Shown here in pieces: positions 58,765 to 64,000 of a DNA stretch of 64,000 bases. How positions within the stretch are numbered: the stretch's first letter is position 1; the number at the start of each line of letters is the position of its first letter. The position numbers were made by a program, and so were the translations under genes. This stretch comes from Aestuariivirga sp. (GTDB taxonomy: Bacteria > Pseudomonadota > Alphaproteobacteria > Rhizobiales > Aestuariivirgaceae), in NCBI RefSeq assembly GCF_020252395.1, contig NZ_JADCDB010000003.1:1-64000 (forward strand). The letters are read 5' to 3'. The notes beneath the pieces were generated by a model. That model did no database searches. It was not told the origin of the DNA and saw only the letters and a program-made list of their open reading frames with translations.

Positions 58765-60933
58765 ATGACCCGCGATTCCGCCATAGCCGGGGTGCTGCTG
58801 CCGCTGGCGCTCGACGGCCCCTATTCCTACCGCGTGCCGCCGGGCATGGCGCTCGAGCCCGGAAGCTACGTCATCGTGCCGCTGGGTCCGCGCCAGATGA
58901 TCGGCGTGGTCTGGGCCGTGAAGGACAAGGCGGATACGGACAAGACGCTCCGCGACGTGGCGCAAGTCTTCGACATGCCGCCGCTCCCTGAGACGCACCG
59001 GCGCTTCGTCGACTGGCTGTCGGCCTATTATCTCGAACCCGCGGGCAATGTGCTGCGCATGGTGCTGCGATCGCCCGGCGCCTTCGAGGGTCCCCGCGAG
59101 CAGATCGCTTACCGCGCAACCGGGCATGTTCCGAAACGGATGACCCCGCAGCGCGCCCGCGTGCTGGAGACCGCCCGCGAAGGCTTCGCCATGCGCGCCG
59201 CGGAACTGGCGGAAGCCGCGGGCGTGGGCACCTCGGTGATCAAGGTGCTGGCGAAGGATGGCGCGCTTGAGGCTGTGGCGCTGCCCGCGCACAGGCGCTT
59301 TGCGGAGCCCGACCTCAATGCCGGCGGCTTCGCACTCTCGAAGGGCCAGCAGGCGGCGGCGGACGCGCTGCGCGCGGTGGTGGCCCAGCGTCAGCACAAG
59401 GTGATGCTGCTCGACGGCGTCACAGGCTCCGGCAAGACGGAAGTCTATTTCGAGGCGATGGCGGCGGCGCTCGCATCTGGGGGGCAGGCGCTGCTGTTGC
59501 TGCCTGAGATCGCACTCACCCAGCCCTTCATCGAACGCGTCGAGCGGCGCTTCGGCGCTGAGCCGGCGCAGTGGCACTCGGACCTGCGGCCGCGCGAGCG
59601 CGAGAGGGTGTGGCGCGGCGTGGCCGATGGCACGGCGAAGATCGTTGTGGGGGCGCGCTCCGCGCTCTTCCTGCCGTGGAAGAAGTTGAAGCTCATCGTC
59701 GTCGATGAGGAGCATGAGAGCGCCTACAAGCAGGATGACGGCGTGCCCTATCACGCGCGTGACATGGCGGTGCTCTATGGCTCCATCGGGAAATTCCCCG
59801 TGGTGCTGTCCTCCGCAACGCCCTCGCTCGAAACGCTGGTGAATGTCGACCGTGGCCGCTACGGCGTGGTGCGGCTGATGGACCGGCACGGGCGGCCGGA
59901 ACTGCCGGAGATCGGGTTGATCGACATGAAGCGCGCGGCCCTCGAGCCCGGCACATGGATTTCGCCGCCGCTCTTCGACGAAGTGAAGACGACTCTGGAG
60001 CAGGGTGATCAGGCGCTGCTGTTTTTGAACCGCCGCGGCTATGCGCCGCTCACCTTGTGCCGGGCCTGTGGCCACCGGCTGGAATGCCCGAACTGCGCCG
60101 CCTCGCTGGTGGAGCACAGATTCCGGCGGCAGCTGATGTGCCACCACTGCGGCCACCTCGAACCCATGCCGAAGGCGTGCCCGGGCTGCCACACGGAAGG
60201 AAAGATGGTTCCCGTGGGGCCCGGCGTGGAGCGGCTGGCGGAGGAGGCTGCCGTGCGCTTTCCGCAGGCGCGCATCGCGATTCTCTCCAGCGATCTCTCG
60301 CGTGGGCCCCTGCTGCGCGATACGATTTGCGGCGTGGAGGAGGGGCAGTTCAACCTCGTCATCGGCACGCAGCTCGTCGCCAAGGGTCACCACTTTCCGC
60401 ATTTGACCCTGGTGGGCGTGGTGGACGCCGACTTGGCGCTTGAGTCCTCCGACCCGCGCGGGGCCGAGCGAACCTGGGCGCTGATGGCGCAAGTTGCGGG
60501 CCGTGCCGGGCGTGGCGCCAAGCCGGGGCGAGCCTTGGTGCAGACCTATCTACCCGAGCACCCGCTGATGCAGGCGCTGCGGAAGGGCGACCGCGATTCC
60601 TACCTGAACCAGGAAAAGGCGATCCGCGAGACTGCCGGGCTGCCGCCTTACGGGCGGCTGGCGGCGATCATCATTTCGGGCAACGACGCGGCGGAGACGG
60701 AGCGCTTCGCGCGCGCGCTCGGGCTGATTGCTCCGTTGGCGGACGGTATCGCGGTGCTGGGCCCCGCCGCGGCGCCGATCGCCATGGTGCGCGGGCGGCG
60801 CCGCTTCCGGTTCCTGGTGAAGGCAAAGCGGGACATGAATGTGCAGGCGTTCCTCAGGCTGTGGCTGAAGGACGTGAAGCCCAAGGGCTCGCTGGCGCTG
60901 CAAGTGGATGTGGACCCGTATAATTTCCTGTAG
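58765..60933 (+). CDS. priA: Primosomal protein N' (replication restart helicase)
   Basis: 722 residues. N-terminal DNA-binding domain, Walker A LLDGVTGSGKTEVYFEAM, DEEH box in VVDEEHESAYKQDDG, zinc cysteines in LCRACGHRLECPNCAASL and MCHHCGHLEPMPKACPGCH, and ARIAILSSD, FNLVIGTQLVAKGHHFPHL. Reloads the replisome at stalled forks. In many Rhizobiales the atp operon follows; here it does not. Confidence 0.95.
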   Translation: MTRDSAIAGVLLPLALDGPYSYRVPPGMALEPGSYVIVPLGPRQMIGVVWAVKDKADTDKTLRDVAQVFDMPPLPETHRRFVDWLSAYYLEPAGNVLRMVLRSPGAFEGPREQIAYRATGHVPKRMTPQRARVLETAREGFAMRAAELAEAAGVGTSVIKVLAKDGALEAVALPAHRRFAEPDLNAGGFALSKGQQAAADALRAVVAQRQHKVMLLDGVTGSGKTEVYFEAMAAALASGGQALLLLPEIALTQPFIERVERRFGAEPAQWHSDLRPRERERVWRGVADGTAKIVVGARSALFLPWKKLKLIVVDEEHESAYKQDDGVPYHARDMAVLYGSIGKFPVVLSSATPSLETLVNVDRGRYGVVRLMDRHGRPELPEIGLIDMKRAALEPGTWISPPLFDEVKTTLEQGDQALLFLNRRGYAPLTLCRACGHRLECPNCAASLVEHRFRRQLMCHHCGHLEPMPKACPGCHTEGKMVPVGPGVERLAEEAAVRFPQARIAILSSDLSRGPLLRDTICGVEEGQFNLVIGTQLVAKGHHFPHLTLVGVVDADLALESSDPRGAERTWALMAQVAGRAGRGAKPGRALVQTYLPEHPLMQALRKGDRDSYLNQEKAIRETAGLPPYGRLAAIIISGNDAAETERFARALGLIAPLADGIAVLGPAAAPIAMVRGRRRFRFLVKAKRDMNVQAFLRLWLKDVKPKGSLALQVDVDPYNFL

Positions 60934-61266
60934 CCGCCGAGAGGCTCATCGTGCCCGGGCCGGGCCCGGCGGTGATGAATGAGAGAAATGGGCAAAGGCC
61001 CTGCCGATATCGCCTAAGGAAAATAAACCTTGACAGCGCGCGCTCGATGTGCTAGGAAAAGGCATACTCCAGATTCGCGCCCGGCACCCCGCCTTGCCGC
61101 CGCTCCGGCGAAGGCAGGGGTCCCGCTTTTTTCCGCCTGTGCTGATGCAAAGCGGGAATTCGGCCTTCGCCGGGGTGACGGATAGGGGGTGAATGTGGAG
61201 AGCATGGATGGCGGCGGTGGCCGGGTGATCGTCTTCTCCCGCTGAAGGAGCGGGAGAGGACGAAAG
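60934..61266. other. Intergenic region downstream of priA
   Basis: About 333 bases with no supported gene. It holds a good sigma-70-like promoter pointing right (61030-61058, listed separately), REP-like segments (near 61100-61180) and a perfect hairpin TCTCCCGCT GAAGG AGCGGGAGA at 61235-61257. The promoter faces the end of a convergent gene. Confidence 0.55.
61030..61058 (+). promoter_or_regulatory. Sigma-70-like promoter without a downstream gene
   Basis: TTGACA at 61030-61035, 17 bases, then TAGGAA at 61053-61058. It is downstream of priA and points towards galM, which is on the opposite strand. It may be a leftover promoter of a gene or operon that used to follow priA. Confidence 0.45.
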
Positions 61267-62190
61267 TCATGTGAAGAACCGCCACTCCATGCGGTGCCGG
61301 TAGACCTCGCCCGGACGCAGTTCGGCGCTGGGGAAGTTCTTGTGGCTTGGAGCGTCTGGCAGGTTCTGGGGTTCGATGGCGATGGCGCCGTATTGCCGGA
61401 GCGGCCCCGTCTTGCCAGGAAAGCTGGGGTTCCAGTGTTCGGCGGTGTACATCTGCATGCCGGCCTCGGTGGTCCAGACCTCCATGCGGCGGCGGGAGAC
61501 CGGGTCTCGCAGGGTGAGGCCGTGCTTCAGCTCACCACGCGGGCCGTCGAGCACCCAGCAATTGTCATAGACGCCGCCCACGGGGCGCAGTGTACGGAAG
61601 TCCCAGCGGGTGCCGGTGACATCGCGCAGCTCGCCGGACGGCAGCAGCAACTCGCTGAGCGGCAGATAGCGCGAGCCCAGGATCTGCATCTCGTGATCGA
61701 AGGCGCCGCGCGCGCCGCCGGAGAGGTTCCAGTAGGCGTGGTTGGTGAGGTTGATGACGGTGGGCTTGGTGGTGCGGGCCTCGAAGCCGAGCGACAGCGT
61801 GTTGCCCTGCGCGGCATAAGTCGCGGTGACATCGAGGGCGCCGGGATAGCCCTGGTCGCCGTCAGGAGAATGAAGGGAGAAGGTGATGCTCTTGCCGGTT
61901 GCTTCCGCTTTCCAATGGCGGATGGCGAAATTGTCCGGGCCGCCATGGAGCTGGTGGTCGCCGAAATTCTTCGCGAGCTGGTATTCGGTGTTGTCGATGC
62001 TGATGCGGGCATTGGCAATGCGGCCCGCGATGCGGCCGGCGACGGCACCGGTGGTCCAATCGCCCGCCAGGATGCCGGCCTCCGTGCCGCCGCCCATCAC
62101 GCAGTCGGCGCCGGCGAAGTCGAGCGCCACGAGGCGTGCGCCCAGAGTCGAGAAGCGGGCGCGGAAAATGCCGGTCGCGAGGTCGAACAT
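61267..62190 (-). CDS. galM: Aldose 1-epimerase
   Basis: 307 residues. FGDHQLHGGPDNFAIRHW and VINLTNHAYWNLSGG carry the two catalytic-site histidines, with a later EHWNPSFPGKTGPLRQYG block. Interconverts alpha and beta anomers of aldoses. It shares direction with the dehydratase upstream and likely serves the same sugar. Confidence 0.88.
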   Translation of the reverse strand: MFDLATGIFRARFSTLGARLVALDFAGADCVMGGGTEAGILAGDWTTGAVAGRIAGRIANARISIDNTEYQLAKNFGDHQLHGGPDNFAIRHWKAEATGKSITFSLHSPDGDQGYPGALDVTATYAAQGNTLSLGFEARTTKPTVINLTNHAYWNLSGGARGAFDHEMQILGSRYLPLSELLLPSGELRDVTGTRWDFRTLRPVGGVYDNCWVLDGPRGELKHGLTLRDPVSRRRMEVWTTEAGMQMYTAEHWNPSFPGKTGPLRQYGAIAIEPQNLPDAPSHKNFPSAELRPGEVYRHRMEWRFFT

Positions 62191-62251
62191 GGTGCGGGCT
62201 CCTCGAAAGGCATCACCCCGGCGCGTGGGCCGGGGTGATGATGTTGGATCG

Positions 62252-64000
62252 TCAGTGGTTGTCCCGCGGCAGGCCCATGGTCTTGGCGACGCGCCGGAAC
62301 TTGGTGGCGCCCTTCAGCACCATGCCTTCGGCGAGCTGGCCCACTTCCTTCCTGAAGATTTCCTGCCAGGGCGTCTGGCTCGGCGGCGCCTTGTAGCCAC
62401 CGGCCTTCTCGAGTTCGGCGCGACGCTTCTCGAGTTCCTCCGCGGGCACCAGCATGTCGCAGGCGCCCTTGTTGAGGTCGATGCGCACCTGGTCGCCGTT
62501 CCTCAGGATGGCGAGGCCGCCGCCCGCTGCCGCCTCCGGCGAGGCGTTGAGGATCGAGGGCGAGCCCGAGGTGCCGGATTGGCGGCCGTCGCCCACGCAG
62601 GGGAGCGAGCGGATGCCCTTTTCGAGCAGGTAGTTGGGTGCCCGCATGTTCACGACCTCCGCCGCACCCGGATAGCCCAAGGGGCCGACGCCGCGGATGA
62701 AAAGGATGGTGTTCTCGTCGATATCGAGCTTTGGATCGTCAATATGCGCGTGGTAATCCTCCGGCCCGTCGAAGACGATGGCCTTGGCCACGAAGGCATT
62801 GGGGTCCTTCGGGTTCGAGAGATAGCGCTTCCTGAATTCCTCCGAGATCACGGAGGTTTTCATGATGGCGTTGTCGAAGAGGTTGCCGGAGAGGCGCTTG
62901 AAGCCCGCATGCTCCTTCATCGGCTTGCCGAATTCGCGGATGACGGCGCGGTCCCAGCTGAACTGGCCCTTGCAGTTCTCGCCGATGGTCTTGCCATTGG
63001 CGGTGACGCAGTCCTCGTGGATCTTGCCCGCGCCGATCAACTCGGCGATGACGGCGGGCACGCCGCCGGCGCGGTGATAGTCCTCGCCCAGATATTCGCC
63101 GGCGGGCTGCAGGTTGACCAGCAGCGGCAGGTCATAGCCATGCTTCTCCCAGTCGGCGACGGTGAGTTCTATCCCCAAATGCGCGGCGATGGCGTTCAGG
63201 TGGTTGGGCGCGTTGGTGGAGCCGCCGATGGCGGTGTTGACCGCGATGGCATTCTCGAAGGCCTTGCGCGTCATGATCTTCGACGGTGTCAGATCCTCCT
63301 TCACCATGTCGACGATGCGGCGGCCTGTCGCGTAAGCCATTTGTCCGCGTTCGCGATAGGGCGCGGGAATGACGCCGTTGCCGGGAAGGCACATGCCCAG
63401 CGCCTCGGTGAGCGAGTTCATGGTCGTCGCCGTGCCCATGGTGTTGCAGAAGCCGGTGGAGGGCGCGGAGGTGGCGACGAGTTCGACGAAGCCTTCGTAA
63501 TCGAGCTCGCCCGTCGCCAGCTTCTCGCGCGCCATCCACACGATGGTGCCGGAGCCTGTGCGCTGGCCCTTGTACCAGCCGTTCAGCATGGGGCCCGACG
63601 AGAGGGCGATGGCCGGAATGTCCACCGTGGCGGCGGCCATCAGGCAGGCGGGCGTGGTCTTGTCGCAGCCGATGGTAAGCACCACGCCATCCAGCGGATA
63701 GCCGTAAAGCACTTCGACGAGGGAGAGGTAGGAGAGGTTCCGGTCGAGCGAGGCGGTGGGCCGCTTGCCGGTTTCCTGAATGGGGTGGATGGGGAATTCC
63801 AGCGGAATGCCGCCATTCTCGTAGATGCCATCCCTCACGCGCTTCACGAGGTCCACATGGGCGCGGTTGCAGGGGGAGAGGTCGGAGCCGGTCTGGGCAA
63901 TGCCGATGATCGGCTTGCCGCCCTGCAGTTCGGAGCGGGTGAGGCCGAAATTCAGGTAGCGCTCGAGGTAGAGCGCCGTCATGTCGGCATTGGCCGGATT
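62252..64000 (-). CDS. IlvD/Edd-family dehydratase, sugar-acid type, 5' end beyond the window
   Basis: At least 576 residues from an internal ATG at 63982; the frame stays open to the window edge reading NPANAD before that methionine, so the N-terminus is missing. [4Fe-4S] or [2Fe-2S] cysteines are in [24 protein letters not shown] and [12 protein letters not shown]. The ...[13 protein letters not shown] start and overall match point to L-arabinonate/D-xylonate-type dehydratases rather than IlvD. It removes water from an aldonate to give a 2-keto-3-deoxy acid. It lies with galM. Confidence 0.85.
   Translation of the reverse strand, partial: NPANADMTALYLERYLNFGLTRSELQGGKPIIGIAQTGSDLSPCNRAHVDLVKRVRDGIYENGGIPLEFPIHPIQETGKRPTASLDRNLSYLSLVEVLYGYPLDGVVLTIGCDKTTPACLMAAATVDIPAIALSSGPMLNGWYKGQRTGSGTIVWMAREKLATGELDYEGFVELVATSAPSTGFCNTMGTATTMNSLTEALGMCLPGNGVIPAPYRERGQMAYATGRRIVDMVKEDLTPSKIMTRKAFENAIAVNTAIGGSTNAPNHLNAIAAHLGIELTVADWEKHGYDLPLLVNLQPAGEYLGEDYHRAGGVPAVIAELIGAGKIHEDCVTANGKTIGENCKGQFSWDRAVIREFGKPMKEHAGFKRLSGNLFDNAIMKTSVISEEFRKRYLSNPKDPNAFVAKAIVFDGPEDYHAHIDDPKLDIDENTILFIRGVGPLGYPGAAEVVNMRAPNYLLEKGIRSLPCVGDGRQSGTSGSPSILNASPEAAAGGGLAILRNGDQVRIDLNKGACDMLVPAEELEKRRAELEKAGGYKAPPSQTPWQEIFRKEVGQLAEGMVLKGATKFRRVAKTMGLPRDNH

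Overview
The window is GC-rich, gene-dense bacterial chromosome, most likely from an alphaproteobacterium of the Hyphomicrobiales (Rhizobiales) type. Evidence for this is the mdh-sucC-sucD-sucA-sucB-lpd order, an inositol locus with IolC fused to a DUF2090 domain, and extragenic palindromes of the rhizobial kind. No rRNA, tRNA or CRISPR array was seen.

Region 1 (1-16.5 kb) looks like an acquired biosynthetic island. Its left edge holds the end of an IS630-type insertion sequence abutting what looks like the C-terminal remnant of an acyl-homoserine-lactone synthase. A tightly coupled run of twelve + strand genes follows (372-14265), then a LuxR-type regulator (to 15082) and, convergent with it, ada. 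The core is a hydrazine (N-N bond) forming cassette: a Lys/Orn N-hydroxylase fused to a cupin, a stand-alone methionyl-tRNA-synthetase-like protein, and a small FAD amine oxidase. These are the parts known from Spb38/Spb39/Spb40-type pathways, but with the cupin on a different partner. Around them are three ATP-grasp ligases, a berberine-bridge-like FAD oxidase, an MFS exporter, a DUF885 metallopeptidase-like protein, a YbaK-type aminoacyl-tRNA deacylase, a PEP mutase/isocitrate lyase family enzyme and a small uncharacterised protein. I infer a peptide-like hydrazine, hydrazone, azo or diazo metabolite. The YbaK protein and Ada are candidate self-protection functions.

Region 2 (16.5-41.5 kb) is carbohydrate catabolism. 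It has an inositol set (SDR, iolG, divergent iolC and iolB, and further on a methylmalonate-semialdehyde dehydrogenase) and a 13-gene minus-strand operon (36.6 to 21.9 kb) for an unidentified polyol or sugar. That operon encodes two class II aldolases, a COG4091 SAF-domain oxidoreductase, an ABC importer, two FGGY kinases, a glycerol-1-phosphate-dehydrogenase-like and a GpsA-like dehydrogenase, a SorC-type regulator and a HAD protein. A third FGGY kinase lies divergently. A short hypothetical gene, a VOC protein and a GNAT acetyltransferase lie nearby.

Region 3 (41.5-61 kb) is housekeeping: xerC, an FAD oxidoreductase, the TCA operon with an SDR gene and an unknown 122-residue membrane protein inserted in it, zapE, an fsa-type transaldolase, pabB-pabA-pabC and priA. 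Region 4 (61-64 kb) has galM and an IlvD/Edd-family dehydratase that runs off the right end.
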